Of a stretch of 64,000 nucleotides of DNA, positions 18,181 through 27,315 are shown one piece after another; position 1 is the first letter of the stretch, and each line of letters opens with the position of its first letter. Made by a program: the position numbers and the translations under genes. Location: the NCBI GenBank assembly GCA_964529285.1, contig CAZGWK010000013.1:5666-69665 (forward strand), written 5' to 3'. Below the pieces are notes generated by a model. The model worked only from the letters and a program-made list of their open reading frames with translations, was not told the DNA's origin and ran no database searches. The stretch comes from SURF-21 sp964529285. Its GTDB lineage: Bacteria; Actinomycetota; Geothermincolia; Geothermincolales; RBG-13-55-18.

Positions 18181-18792
18181 ATGAGCATCGTCGATAAAGC
18201 GAAAGAGAGATACGAACAGTACGAGCAGCAGCGTAAAAGGATAATACAGGCCGCAATAAAGGTCTTCGGAGAGACGAACTACGATGTTGGTACCATGGCC
18301 ATGGTCGCAGAGGAGGCGGGCATCTCCGAAGCCATGCTCTACAAACATTTCGACGGCAAGAAAGAGCTCTTCGTAACCTGTTTTCATGAGATAGTCGATG
18401 AACTGATGTCGCTATACAGGGAATGCTACGCAAGAAACAGGGATGACCCACTGGGATACCTGGAAGACAGTGGCGTGGCGTACCTCAACTACATAAAGTC
18501 CTCCGCCGGTGGCTCCAAGTATTTCTCCCATCTCCTGAGCAGCACCTATGATCCCGAGCTTAAGAAGCCCTTGGTGGATTATTTCAAGGCCAGCGTGGGT
18601 ACGGTAAAGAAAGCGCTGGATCGCGCAAAGGAAGCCGGCGATCTGGGCAAGGACGTGGACACCGAGCTCCTGGCTTGGGATTACGTGGGACAGTATTATG
18701 GCCTCATCCTGGCCAGGGAAATGGATATCAAACCCATGCTCGACGAGAGCAGGATACGCGCCTTCATGAGGGCGATGTTCGGCAGAAAATAA
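18181..18792 (+). CDS. TetR-family transcriptional regulator
   Basis: A 203-residue repressor-type protein. The N-terminal helix-turn-helix includes IIQAAIKVFGE, VAEEAGISEAMLYKHF and KKELF. The C-terminal ligand domain is not specific by eye. It precedes the amidohydrolase, hot-dog, acyl-CoA dehydrogenase and synthetase genes, and regulators of this kind often respond to an acyl-CoA, so it may control that cluster. The gene is somewhat more AT-rich than its neighbours. Confidence 0.9.
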   Translation: MSIVDKAKERYEQYEQQRKRIIQAAIKVFGETNYDVGTMAMVAEEAGISEAMLYKHFDGKKELFVTCFHEIVDELMSLYRECYARNRDDPLGYLEDSGVAYLNYIKSSAGGSKYFSHLLSSTYDPELKKPLVDYFKASVGTVKKALDRAKEAGDLGKDVDTELLAWDYVGQYYGLILAREMDIKPMLDESRIRAFMRAMFGRK

Positions 18793-18925
18793 CTTGTAAC
18801 CTGAACAGGGGTGATAGAAACCAGCGGCGGCTAAGAGCAGTTTTCTTACGCTCTTGTATAATCCATCGCTCACAGTTCGTGATTTTTCACTTATATAGAG
18901 TATGCGTAACGAGAGGAGGAGAAAG

Positions 18926-19849
18926 ATGATCATCGACTGCCACGTACATATCTGGATTCCGGGGATGGTCCCCCTGGCCTACGAGGAAGGTTGTATCCGC
19001 ACCATGGTCATGGCGGCGGGTAGGGCCCTGGGGCAGAAGTTCACCTACGAACAGGGCAAGGAGATGCTCTACCCCATGCTCCAGGACGAGAAGGGCGAGA
19101 AATATCTTGCCCACATGGACGAGGCGGGCATCGACAAGGCGGTGCTCTTCGGGGTGGACTTTGGGGAGGAGATGGGCGAGCCGGAGATCCCCATCTTCGA
19201 GATGAACAGGATGTACGCGGAACTTTGCAAGGCCCACCCCGACCGCTTCGTCGCCCTCTGCGCCATCGATCCGCGCCGCAAGGGCGCAATGGATCACATA
19301 GTGCAGTGCATCGAGGAATGGGGCATGAAGGGGATCAAGCTCCACCCCTCCGCCGGCTTTAACCCCATGGACCCGGTGATGTATCCCGTTTACGAGAAAT
19401 GCGCGGAGTGGGACCTGCCCCTGCTCCTCCATTCCGGGGCGCAGCCGGCGGCTCCGGTGGTGCTGGAGACGGCCCGCCCCGTGTGGATCGCGGAGGCGGC
19501 GAGCAGGTTCCCGGACACCAAGTTCATCGCCGCCCACTTCGGCATGGACTGGTGGCCCGAGGCCATCATGTTCGGCAGGCTGCTGCCCAACCTTTACTTC
19601 GACTGCTCCTACTGGCAGCTCCTCTTCGGTCTGCACGCAGAGGAGTACTACTCACTGCTGCGCCGCTTTATCGACGATTGCGGCGCGGAGAAAGTGATGT
19701 GGGGCACGGATACCCCGCTTCCCAACGTGCTCGTGCCGCCCAAGGAATGGCTGGATATCCACACCAACCCCAGGACGGATATCGCCTTCACCCCCGAAGA
19801 GATAAAGACCATCACCGAGGCAAACGCAGCGGAGCTCTTCAAGCTCTAG
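18926..19849 (+). CDS. Amidohydrolase-2 family protein (decarboxylase/hydrolase type)
   Basis: A 307-residue TIM-barrel metal enzyme starting MIIDCHVHIW after a strong AGGAGGAG site; an ATG 8 codons earlier lacks one. The metal ligands expected for this family are visible: DCHVH, the His in KFIAAHFG and the Asp in WGTDTPLP. GIKLHPSAGF and LLLHSG complete the pattern. The family includes gamma-resorcylate and aminocarboxymuconate-semialdehyde decarboxylases as well as hydrolases. Its place before hot-dog dehydratases and an acyl-CoA dehydrogenase suggests a role in ring or side-chain breakdown. The substrate is unknown. Confidence 0.88.
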   Translation: MIIDCHVHIWIPGMVPLAYEEGCIRTMVMAAGRALGQKFTYEQGKEMLYPMLQDEKGEKYLAHMDEAGIDKAVLFGVDFGEEMGEPEIPIFEMNRMYAELCKAHPDRFVALCAIDPRRKGAMDHIVQCIEEWGMKGIKLHPSAGFNPMDPVMYPVYEKCAEWDLPLLLHSGAQPAAPVVLETARPVWIAEAASRFPDTKFIAAHFGMDWWPEAIMFGRLLPNLYFDCSYWQLLFGLHAEEYYSLLRRFIDDCGAEKVMWGTDTPLPNVLVPPKEWLDIHTNPRTDIAFTPEEIKTITEANAAELFKL

Positions 19850-19872
19850 GCAGGAGAAAGCGAGGCGCCAGT

Positions 19873-20340
19873 ATGGTTAACGAGGCAATCGTTGGAATGG
19901 AGTTCCCGCCCTTCGAGTTCATTATCGAGAAGGGTAAGATCAAGGAGTTCGCCAGGGCCCTGGGAGACAGGAACCCGGTCTACAGCGACGAGGAACTGGC
20001 CAGGAGCATGGGCTTCCGCTCCATCCCGGCGCCGCCGACCTACACCGCCTCTTTTCTGCATCATGTTCCCGACGAGAACTTCCTCCTCAACATGATGCAG
20101 GAGATGGGCATCTCCGTAGCCACCAGCGTGCACGGGGAATCGGAGTTCGAGTATCTCGCGCCTATATGCGCCGGGGACGTGCTGACCGTAAGGGTAAAGG
20201 TAAAGGACTACTATCAAAAGGAGGGCAAGCGCGGAGGGAAGATGAACTTCATCACCGTCGAATCCACTTATACCAACCAGGATGGCATGCTGGCGCAGAA
20301 GGACCGCATGCTCTTCATCGAGCGCGAGTCGGCGGCGTGA
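19873..20340 (+). CDS. MaoC-like N-terminal hot-dog protein (FAS1-type dehydratase)
   Basis: A 155-residue hot-dog fold protein with VGMEFPPFEFIIEKGKIKEFARALGDRNPVY near the start, typical of the MaoC_dehydrat_N family. These usually lack the catalytic Asp/His pair and pair with a catalytic MaoC subunit. That partner follows immediately (12 bases to the favoured start). The ATG at 19873 has AGGAG-type sequence upstream. The two probably form a heterodimeric enoyl-CoA hydratase. Confidence 0.85.
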   Translation: MVNEAIVGMEFPPFEFIIEKGKIKEFARALGDRNPVYSDEELARSMGFRSIPAPPTYTASFLHHVPDENFLLNMMQEMGISVATSVHGESEFEYLAPICAGDVLTVRVKVKDYYQKEGKRGGKMNFITVESTYTNQDGMLAQKDRMLFIERESAA

Positions 20341-20352
20341 GGGGGGATGGCC

Positions 20353-20784
20353 ATGCCTGTAGAGAAGCTTTTCTTCGAGGACGTGTCCGAGAGCGACGTG
20401 TCCCCGGAGCTCTCCCTCGAGGTCACCCGCACCCACATCGTCAAGTACGCAGGCGCGGGCGGCGATTTCAACCCCATCCATACCGACGAGACCTTCGCCA
20501 CCGCCATAGGACTTCCCTCCGTCTTCGCCATGGGCCTGATGCAGGGAGGATACCTGGCACGCATGCTCACGGACTGGGTGGGCGCAGGAAACCTCCGGCT
20601 GTACAAGATCCGCTTCACGGGGCAGGTGTGGCCGGGCGAGACCATCACCTGCAGGGGGAAGGTGGCGCGCAAGTATGAGCAGGCCGGCGAGAAGCTCGTC
20701 GAGTGTGAGCTCTCCGTCACCAACCAGTCGGGAGAGAGCAAGATCGAGGGCACGGCAGTGGCAGCCTTGCCGTCAAAGGAGTGA
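20353..20784 (+). CDS. MaoC-family (R)-specific enoyl-CoA hydratase subunit
   Basis: A 143-residue hot-dog hydratase. The hydratase-2 motif is visible as GGDFNPIHTDETFA, containing the Asp and His used to add water to an enoyl-CoA. ATG 20353 is preceded by a G-rich site at good spacing; an ATG two codons earlier is also possible. It is in an operon with the N-type hot-dog gene upstream and the acyl-CoA dehydrogenase downstream (3-base gap). Confidence 0.88.
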   Translation: MPVEKLFFEDVSESDVSPELSLEVTRTHIVKYAGAGGDFNPIHTDETFATAIGLPSVFAMGLMQGGYLARMLTDWVGAGNLRLYKIRFTGQVWPGETITCRGKVARKYEQAGEKLVECELSVTNQSGESKIEGTAVAALPSKE

Positions 20785-20787
20785 GCA

Positions 20788-21933
20788 ATGGATTTCGGTT
20801 TCTCGGACGAACAGAAGGCCTTCGCGAGATCGGTGCAGGAGTTCGCGGAGAAGGAGATAGCCCCCGGGGCGCGGGAGAGGGAGCAGACGGAGGAGTTCCC
20901 CCACGATATATGGAAGAAGATGGCCGATTTCGGGCTGTTGGGCCTCCCGGTCCCCGAGGAGTACGGCGGCGGCGGTGCGGACGCGGTGACCACCACCCTG
21001 GCCAACGAGGTCTTCGCCCGCTACTGTCGGGACTTCGACCTCATGATCGAGTGGGGCTCGCACACCATGATCTGCGCCATGCCCATCGCCGTGCTGGGAA
21101 ACGAGGGGCAGAAGCGAAGGTACCTGCCGGACTTGTGCGAGGGCACCCGCATCGGCGCCTTCGCTCTCACCGAACCGGAGGCGGGCTCGGATGCCAGCGC
21201 CATGAAGAGCAAGGCGGTGAGGGATGGTGATTCCTACGTCCTCAGCGGCAACAAGATATACATCTCCAACGCCCCCCACGCCGACACCTTCGTCACCTTC
21301 GCCAAGACGGCCGGTGAGGATGGAGGCGAGGGCATCTCCAGCTTCATCGTGGAGAGTTCATCCCCTGGTTTCGTGCGGGGCAAGCCCCTGAACCTGTATA
21401 CACCCTCGCTGGGCTCCGACGTGGGTGAGATAGCCTTCGACGACTGCCGCGTGCCGGCGGATAACCTCCTCGGGGTGGAGGGTCAGGGGTTCTACGCCAT
21501 GCTCACCTCCCTGGGGTGGGAGAGGCTTGCCTTCGCCGGTTTCCTGGGCGCCATGGCCTGCAACCTCGAGGACTGCATCGCCTACGCCAAGGAACGGCAG
21601 GCCTTCGGCAAGCCCATCTCCAAGTTCCAGCTCATCCAGGCCAAGCTGGCGGACATGGCGGTGGACCTGGAAGCAGCACGCTTGCTCACTTACAAGCTGG
21701 CCTGGATGTTCGACACCGGACAGGTCATCCACCTGCAGGCGGCCATAGCCAAGCTCTTCACCACCGAGGCCGCGCTGCGCAACGCGCTGGAGGCCATCCA
21801 GGTCTTCGGGGGGTACGGCTGCATGACCGACGAGAACGTCGGTCGTACCCTGTGGCCAGCCAAGGCCTCGGTGATAGGCGGGGGGACCTCGGAGATACAG
21901 CGCATCTTCATCGCCAGGATGCTGCTGCGTTAG
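20788..21933 (+). CDS. Acyl-CoA dehydrogenase family protein
   Basis: Flavoprotein of 381 residues that oxidises acyl-CoA to enoyl-CoA and passes electrons to ETF. The usual signatures are FALTEPEAGSDASAMKS, NKIYISNA, RQAFGKPISKFQ and AIQVFGGYG. In the C-terminal motif the catalytic Glu position (GGxGxxxE) reads GGYGCMTDEN, so it aligns with Asp, with a Glu one residue later. The usual EGTSEIQR is GGGTSEIQR. The active-site base may therefore be shifted. Tightly linked to the hydratase genes. Confidence 0.92.
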   Translation: MDFGFSDEQKAFARSVQEFAEKEIAPGAREREQTEEFPHDIWKKMADFGLLGLPVPEEYGGGGADAVTTTLANEVFARYCRDFDLMIEWGSHTMICAMPIAVLGNEGQKRRYLPDLCEGTRIGAFALTEPEAGSDASAMKSKAVRDGDSYVLSGNKIYISNAPHADTFVTFAKTAGEDGGEGISSFIVESSSPGFVRGKPLNLYTPSLGSDVGEIAFDDCRVPADNLLGVEGQGFYAMLTSLGWERLAFAGFLGAMACNLEDCIAYAKERQAFGKPISKFQLIQAKLADMAVDLEAARLLTYKLAWMFDTGQVIHLQAAIAKLFTTEAALRNALEAIQVFGGYGCMTDENVGRTLWPAKASVIGGGTSEIQRIFIARMLLR

Positions 21934-22017
21934 AGGCGGATTAATACGGTGTATGAATCGAAGGATATCGCCGCGAAGGGATACTTCCGCGTGATAAGGG
22001 AGGGGTGAGACTAAAAA

Positions 22018-23565
22018 ATGGATATGTGGAGCATCATGAAGAGGGGCTTCATGTACAGACCCGACAGGGACTGTGCCATCTGCGCTGAGAAGCGGGTTAC
22101 CTACCGGGAGTTCGAGAAGCGCATCAACCGCCTGGCGAACGTGCTTTACGGCTTGGGACTGCAGAAGGGCGACCGGGTATCGGTTCTGGCCGAGAATTCC
22201 ATGATGGCCAAGGAAGCCATGATCGGCATCGAAAAATGCGGCCTTGTCTGGGCGCCGCTCAACTTCCGGCACGTTCCGGCGGAGCACGTTTACCATCTAA
22301 ACAACGCCGGATCCAGGGCCGTTATCATGCAGCAGCAGTTCGCCGAGGGCATCGCCTCGGTGCGGGACGAGCTGGAGACGGTGGAGCACTTCATCGTGGA
22401 CGGAGAGCGCTGCGGTGGCATGGAGTCCTACGAGGAGCTCATGGCCAGGGCCAGCGCCAAGCATACCGCGGTCGATATTGACGAGGAAGACCCGGTGGCG
22501 CTCATGTACACCTCCGGCACCACCGGCAAGCCCAAGGGGGTGCTGCACACCCACAAGAGCTTCGGCGCCCTGGCCACCTTCGCGGCCATCGAGCTGGGAA
22601 TACAGGACAGCGACGTGGTCATCTACGTGGCCCCCATCAACCACGGCGCGGGCATACTGCTCCCGCCCCACCTCATGATGGGGGTGCCCAACATCCTCAT
22701 AGCCCACCTGGACGTGGACTACATCCTGGACGTCATCCAGAAGGAAGGGGTTACCACTATGTGGCTGGCTCCCACCATCATCTACTTCCTCCTGGCTTAT
22801 CCCAATCGGGCCAATTTCGACCTCTCCTCGCTGAGGTCGCTTCCCTATTCATCGGCCCCCATAGCGGTGGAGAGACTGAAGGAGGCGCTCGATGTCTTCG
22901 GGCCCGTCTTCGCCCAGGCCTACGGGCTGGTGGAGTGCCCCGTGATCAGCATGTTGTCCAGGGACGACCACGTGATCGGGGGCAGCGAGGAACAGACCAG
23001 GAGATTGGGGTCGGCGGGAAGGGAGATCATCTACACCCGGGTGCGCGTGGTCGACGACGACGGCAACGAGCTGCCCCCCGGTGAGACGGGGGAGATCATC
23101 GTGAACAGCCCCCTGGTGATGAAGGAGTACTGGCGGGATCCCGAGGCAACGGCGCAGGCGCTCAGGGAGGGGTGGCTGTACACGGGGGACGTGGGCTACC
23201 TGGACGACGACGGCTACCTCTTCATCGCCGACCGCCTCAAGGACATGATTATCACCGGGGGATACAACGTATACCCCAAGGAGGTGGAGAACGCCATCTT
23301 CAAGCACGCGGCGGTTCTCGAGGCAGCGGTTATCGGCGTCCCAGACGAGACCTGGGGGGAGTCGGTGAAGGCCTTCGTGGTGCCCAAGCCGGGCATGCAG
23401 GCCACTGAGGAGGAGATAATCGCCCTGTGCAGGGACAACCTCGCTTCGTATAAGAAGCCCAAATCGGTGGAGTTAGTCGATGCCCTGCCCAAGAACATGG
23501 CGGGCAAGATCCTCAAGACGGAGCTGCGCGCCCCCTACTGGGAGGGCAGGGAGCGCCAGGTTTGA
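22018..23565 (+). CDS. Acyl-CoA synthetase (AMP-forming)
   Basis: A 515-residue ANL-superfamily enzyme that activates a carboxylate with ATP and CoA. Visible motifs are the P-loop YTSGTTGKPKGVLHTH (about residue 160), YGLVECP, YTGDVGYLDDDGYLFIADRLKDM (hinge) and the catalytic lysine in KNMAGKILK near the end. It probably supplies the CoA substrate of the surrounding degradation cluster. The gene follows the dehydrogenase by about 80 bases. Confidence 0.93.
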   Translation: MDMWSIMKRGFMYRPDRDCAICAEKRVTYREFEKRINRLANVLYGLGLQKGDRVSVLAENSMMAKEAMIGIEKCGLVWAPLNFRHVPAEHVYHLNNAGSRAVIMQQQFAEGIASVRDELETVEHFIVDGERCGGMESYEELMARASAKHTAVDIDEEDPVALMYTSGTTGKPKGVLHTHKSFGALATFAAIELGIQDSDVVIYVAPINHGAGILLPPHLMMGVPNILIAHLDVDYILDVIQKEGVTTMWLAPTIIYFLLAYPNRANFDLSSLRSLPYSSAPIAVERLKEALDVFGPVFAQAYGLVECPVISMLSRDDHVIGGSEEQTRRLGSAGREIIYTRVRVVDDDGNELPPGETGEIIVNSPLVMKEYWRDPEATAQALREGWLYTGDVGYLDDDGYLFIADRLKDMIITGGYNVYPKEVENAIFKHAAVLEAAVIGVPDETWGESVKAFVVPKPGMQATEEEIIALCRDNLASYKKPKSVELVDALPKNMAGKILKTELRAPYWEGRERQV

Positions 23566-23607
23566 CGGACCCGAGTCAATGGGATGGAGAGAAAGGGGAA
23601 TGCCGTA

Positions 23608-24897
23608 ATGTCCAAATACGACGCTTTGTTCGAGCCCATTACCCTCAAGAACGTGGAGCTCAAGAACCGCATTGCCATGGCGCCGATGAACGTCTGTTTC
23701 ACCGGCCCCAATCACATGGTCAGTAAACAGCAGACCGCATACTACGCCGCACGCGCCATGGGTGGGGCGGGGTTGATCATCATCGAGGCGGTGGGGGGCA
23801 CCGACCACGAAACGGTCAAGACCTACGAGGCGCACAACAACCTCATGCTGGTCTACCCCTACCAGGCGGCTGACCATTCGGAACTGGTGGAGACTATCCA
23901 TACCCACGGAGCGAAGGTGATGTGCCAGATCGCCCCGGGAGCCGGCCGCCAGGGGAGCTCGGAATATTCCGGCGTCCAGCCCGTAGCCCCCTCTCCCATT
24001 CCCTGGGCACCCCAGGAGGAGATGATGCCCAAGGGCGTGAAGATGGAGGACATGGCGAAGATGATGGGGCTGTTGGGGGGATCGTCGACCCTGGTGCCCG
24101 AGACGCCCCGCGAGCTGAGGAAGGACGAGATAGCGGTGCTCGCGGAGGACATGGGCAAGTCGTCCCGCCTGGCCAGGATCGCCGGCTACGACGGGGTGGA
24201 GCTGCATGCCCCCCACGGCTACCTGCTGCACGAGTTCCTCTCGCCCCGCTCCAACAAGCGAGATGACGAATACGGGGGTTCCCTGGAGAACCGGGCCCGT
24301 TTCATGTGTGAGTGTATAAAGAACATGCGCCAGGCAGTGGGCGATGAATACCTGGTAACGGTGAGGATCAGTGCCGATGAGCACCAGGAGGACGGCTTCC
24401 ACGTTGAGGAAACCATCGAGTTTGCCAAACTGGCCATCCAGGCGGGGGCGGACGGCCTCCACCTCTCCGACGGTTCCTACGAGTCCATGCGCTATTTCCT
24501 CCCCGATACCGACGGGCAGGTGGTTGAAGAGTCCGGGATCATAAAGGCCGGCATAAGAGAGGGATTGGGCGATGACTATCCGGTCATATGCCCCTCGGTG
24601 CACGATCCCGACCTGGCGGCCGAGAGCGTTGCCTCGGGCAAGGCGGACATCATCTCCCAGGGACGGGCCCTCATCGCCGACCCCGAGTGGCCCAACAAGG
24701 TCAGAGAGGGGAAGGTTGAAGATATTGTGAGGTGCACCCGCTGCAACAAGGGGTGCATCCAGCGCTTCGTCCTGGGCCTCCCATCCCGCTGCGTGCTCAA
24801 TCCCGAGATGGGACAGGAACAGTACATAGAGAAGTACAACACCAGGCAGCTGCTGCCCTTGCAGGAGAGGGTCTGGAAGATACCCAAAGAGATCTGA
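23608..24897 (+). CDS. Old-yellow-enzyme family ene-reductase with 4Fe-4S site
   Basis: A 429-residue protein resembling the N-terminal TIM barrel of 2-enoate and 2,4-dienoyl-CoA reductases. FMN-site features are LFEPITLKNVELKNRIAMAP and VELHAPHGYLLHEFLSP (His200, His203, Tyr205). A CxxCx3Cx11C cluster motif (Cys376, 379, 383, 395) is complete. The C-terminal FAD/NAD(P)H domain of full-length reductases is missing, so electrons must come from another protein. ATG 23608 has AAGGGG upstream; an in-frame ATG at 23584 does not. The context suggests reduction of an unsaturated acyl-CoA. Confidence 0.9.
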   Translation: MSKYDALFEPITLKNVELKNRIAMAPMNVCFTGPNHMVSKQQTAYYAARAMGGAGLIIIEAVGGTDHETVKTYEAHNNLMLVYPYQAADHSELVETIHTHGAKVMCQIAPGAGRQGSSEYSGVQPVAPSPIPWAPQEEMMPKGVKMEDMAKMMGLLGGSSTLVPETPRELRKDEIAVLAEDMGKSSRLARIAGYDGVELHAPHGYLLHEFLSPRSNKRDDEYGGSLENRARFMCECIKNMRQAVGDEYLVTVRISADEHQEDGFHVEETIEFAKLAIQAGADGLHLSDGSYESMRYFLPDTDGQVVEESGIIKAGIREGLGDDYPVICPSVHDPDLAAESVASGKADIISQGRALIADPEWPNKVREGKVEDIVRCTRCNKGCIQRFVLGLPSRCVLNPEMGQEQYIEKYNTRQLLPLQERVWKIPKEI

Positions 24898-25023
24898 AAG
24901 TCGACTGCCAATGCATGTTAAGAAGACGAGACGATATGCGCGCCGGATATGCAGGAGAGGGTAATGATCGGACTGCTGGCGGCGACGGCAGGCAGTCTGG
25001 CACGCTGAAGGAGGGCTGAAAGT

Positions 25024-26208
25024 ATGGATAGTATTAGAGGCAAAACGGCCATCGTGGGCATAGGCGAGATACCCACCGGCATCTACCCGGAGAGGTCTTT
25101 CATCGAACAGGCGGTAGCGGTCGGCGAGATGGCCATACGGGACGCGGGTATCGACAAGGAGGAGATCGACACCGTGATCCCCATCATCGCCGTGGCCAAC
25201 CCCATAGACAACGCCAACCTGGTCTGTTCCTGGCTGGTGGAGGAGATGGGGATGGGAAAGACCTGCAAGGCAAATTTCGTCTGTGCCTCCGGCGGGTCGA
25301 GTTCCTCCAACTCCCTCAAGACCGCCATGGGGATGATCGTCTCCGGGCTGTCCGAGGCGGTGCTGGTGGTGCACACCGACAAGCTGGGGACGGGCCTGGA
25401 CATGGGAGCGGCCATCGCCCAGTTCGCGGTGGTCTCCATGAGCCAGGAGTACGAGATCCCTTACGGTTTCAGCCAGCTCGCCCTGGCGGGGTTCCTGCAG
25501 CAGCGCTACATGTACGACACCGGCACCACGGAGAGGCAGATAGCAAGCGTAGTAGAGACCCTGCGCAAGTGGGCGGCGCTCAATCCCAATGCCATGCTGC
25601 GCGAGTTGAGGACCGCCGACGATGTGCTGGCCTCCAAGATGATCTCCGCCCCGGTGAGGAAAAGGATGATGAACAAGCTGGCCGACGGCGCCTCTGCCTT
25701 CATCGTCACCAGCGCGGAGAGGGCCCGGCAACTCAGCGACCGGCCGGCCTACATCCTGGGGGTGGGCTCCCGCTGTACCAACTTCACCGCCACCGAGGGA
25801 CAGGGTGATTTCTACCAGACCTGGACTCCGGCGGCGGATGATGCCTTCGCCATGGCGGGCATCGGACGCGAGGACATCGACGTGGCGGAACTCTACGATG
25901 CCTTTCCCACCTTCATCCTCATCTCCATGGAACTTGTCGGGTTGTGCAAGAGAGGCACGGCGGGGGTTTTCTTCGAGGAAGGCAGCGCCGCGCCGGGAGG
26001 AAAACTCCCGGTGACCACCAACGGCGGCATGATGGCCCAGGGCCACACCGGCGCCGGTGGCGGCGTGGCGGTGCTGGTCGAGGCGGCCCGCCAGGTTATG
26101 GGCAAGGCGGGGGAGCGGCAGGTGCCGGACGTGAAATATGCCCTGGATACGGCCTCAGGAGGCATCGGTATGGACTTCCACGTCGGCATACTGGGAAGCG
26201 AGGTGTGA
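25024..26208 (+). CDS. Thiolase-like protein (SCP2/lipid-transfer type)
   Basis: A 394-residue thiolase-fold protein. The nucleophile region is FVCASGGSSSS (Cys87), and the C-terminal active-site block reads NGGMMAQGHTGAGGG with a His. The sequence suits the SCP2-type thiolases, which commonly partner with a DUF35 protein encoded next to them, as here (3-base gap). Such pairs cleave 3-ketoacyl-CoA or retro-aldol substrates with branched or cyclic side chains. The exact reaction is not readable. Confidence 0.88.
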   Translation: MDSIRGKTAIVGIGEIPTGIYPERSFIEQAVAVGEMAIRDAGIDKEEIDTVIPIIAVANPIDNANLVCSWLVEEMGMGKTCKANFVCASGGSSSSNSLKTAMGMIVSGLSEAVLVVHTDKLGTGLDMGAAIAQFAVVSMSQEYEIPYGFSQLALAGFLQQRYMYDTGTTERQIASVVETLRKWAALNPNAMLRELRTADDVLASKMISAPVRKRMMNKLADGASAFIVTSAERARQLSDRPAYILGVGSRCTNFTATEGQGDFYQTWTPAADDAFAMAGIGREDIDVAELYDAFPTFILISMELVGLCKRGTAGVFFEEGSAAPGGKLPVTTNGGMMAQGHTGAGGGVAVLVEAARQVMGKAGERQVPDVKYALDTASGGIGMDFHVGILGSEV

Positions 26209-26211
26209 GAG

Positions 26212-26625
26212 ATGAACGAATATAACCTGCCGCTGCCGCTGATAACCACCCTGAGCAAGGTCTTCTGGGACGGGTGCAGGGAGAACAAGCTTCTCTACCA
26301 GCACTGCAGGGACTGCGGGAGGGTCATCTTCTTCCCCAAACACCTCTGCCCGGACTGCATGGGCCACGACCTTGAATGGCTGGAGTCCAAGGGAAAAGGA
26401 GTGATCGACACCTTCACCGTGACCTACGAGGGCGCGCCGCCCGCCTTCATGGGGGTGACCCCCTACTGCGTGGCCGTCATCCGCATGGACGAGGGCTACC
26501 GCATGATGAGCAACATCATCGACTGCGACTTTGAGGAACTCGAGTGCGAGATGCCCGTAGAGGTAATCTTCCAGCCGGTGACGGAGGAGATCACCCTCCC
26601 TAAGTTCCGGCCCGCAAAGTGCTAA
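26212..26625 (+). CDS. DUF35/OB-fold zinc-ribbon acyl-CoA-binding protein
   Basis: A 137-residue protein with a rubredoxin-like zinc ribbon (CRDCGRVIFFPKHLCPDC) followed by an OB-fold (GKGVIDTFTVTYEG). Family members bind acyl-CoA and act as the essential partner of SCP2-type thiolases or aldolases. It begins 3 bases after the thiolase-like gene, which supports a complex. Confidence 0.9.
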   Translation: MNEYNLPLPLITTLSKVFWDGCRENKLLYQHCRDCGRVIFFPKHLCPDCMGHDLEWLESKGKGVIDTFTVTYEGAPPAFMGVTPYCVAVIRMDEGYRMMSNIIDCDFEELECEMPVEVIFQPVTEEITLPKFRPAKC

Positions 26626-26658
26626 TGGTCTACGTTGCGATAGAAAGGGGAATTCATA

Positions 26659-27315
26659 GTGCATGAGGGAGATACGAGCAAGCTGTTTTTGCTGACCCAA
26701 GCCGTTGCCGCCTTGGAGGAGGACGACCTCAATGATCTCCTTGAAGGTCTTATCTCCGTTGCAACACCTCCACTGGAGATAATCAACGCTCTCTCGAGGG
26801 GTATGGAAAAAGTTGGAGCGATGTACGATGGAGGTATATATTTTCTTTCGGAACTGATCTTCTCGGGGGAGATATTCAAGGAGGCCATGGGCAGAATCAA
26901 GCCTCTCCTGGAAGATGAAGGGTGCGGGGAATCCATGGGTAAGGTGCTCATGGGAACGGTAAGAGGGGATATACACGACCTGGGCAAAAACATTGTAATA
27001 GTCCTTCTGGAGTGCGCGGGCTATGAGGTGATCGATCTCGGTGTGGACGTACCGCCCGAGGTTTTTGTTCAGGCCCTCAAAGACGATTCTATAACCCTGG
27101 TCGGGATGAGCTCATTGCTGACAACCGCTTTTGAGGCCATGGAGCAGACAGTCGAGGCTGTTTGTGAGGCGGGCTTGAGAGATGACGTAAGGATCATGAT
27201 TGGTGGCGGGTCGACCAGCGACATGCTGAAGGAGAAGATCGGGGCCGACTTCTTCGGTAAGAACGCCACGGCGGCAGTTGAATTCGCAAACATGGTTTAC
27301 GGGAAACAGCGGTGA
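26659..27315 (+). CDS. Corrinoid (B12-binding) protein of a methyltransferase system
   Basis: A 218-residue MtaC/MtbC-type protein: an N-terminal helical cap (about residues 1-90), then a Rossmann-like B12 domain with the DxHxxG motif DIHDLG (His106 as lower ligand), and GGGST near the end. GTG 26659 has AAGGGG upstream. The next gene overlaps its stop by 4 bases. In this family the protein carries a methyl group between two methyltransferases. The DNA here is visibly more AT-rich than the island upstream, suggesting separate acquisition. Confidence 0.92.
   Translation: MHEGDTSKLFLLTQAVAALEEDDLNDLLEGLISVATPPLEIINALSRGMEKVGAMYDGGIYFLSELIFSGEIFKEAMGRIKPLLEDEGCGESMGKVLMGTVRGDIHDLGKNIVIVLLECAGYEVIDLGVDVPPEVFVQALKDDSITLVGMSSLLTTAFEAMEQTVEAVCEAGLRDDVRIMIGGGSTSDMLKEKIGADFFGKNATAAVEFANMVYGKQR

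Noticed and set aside
23473..26046. 857-residue reading frame on the minus strand
   Set aside because: It runs antisense to the synthetase end, the ene-reductase and the thiolase-like gene, has no recognisable domain, and is explained by high GC.
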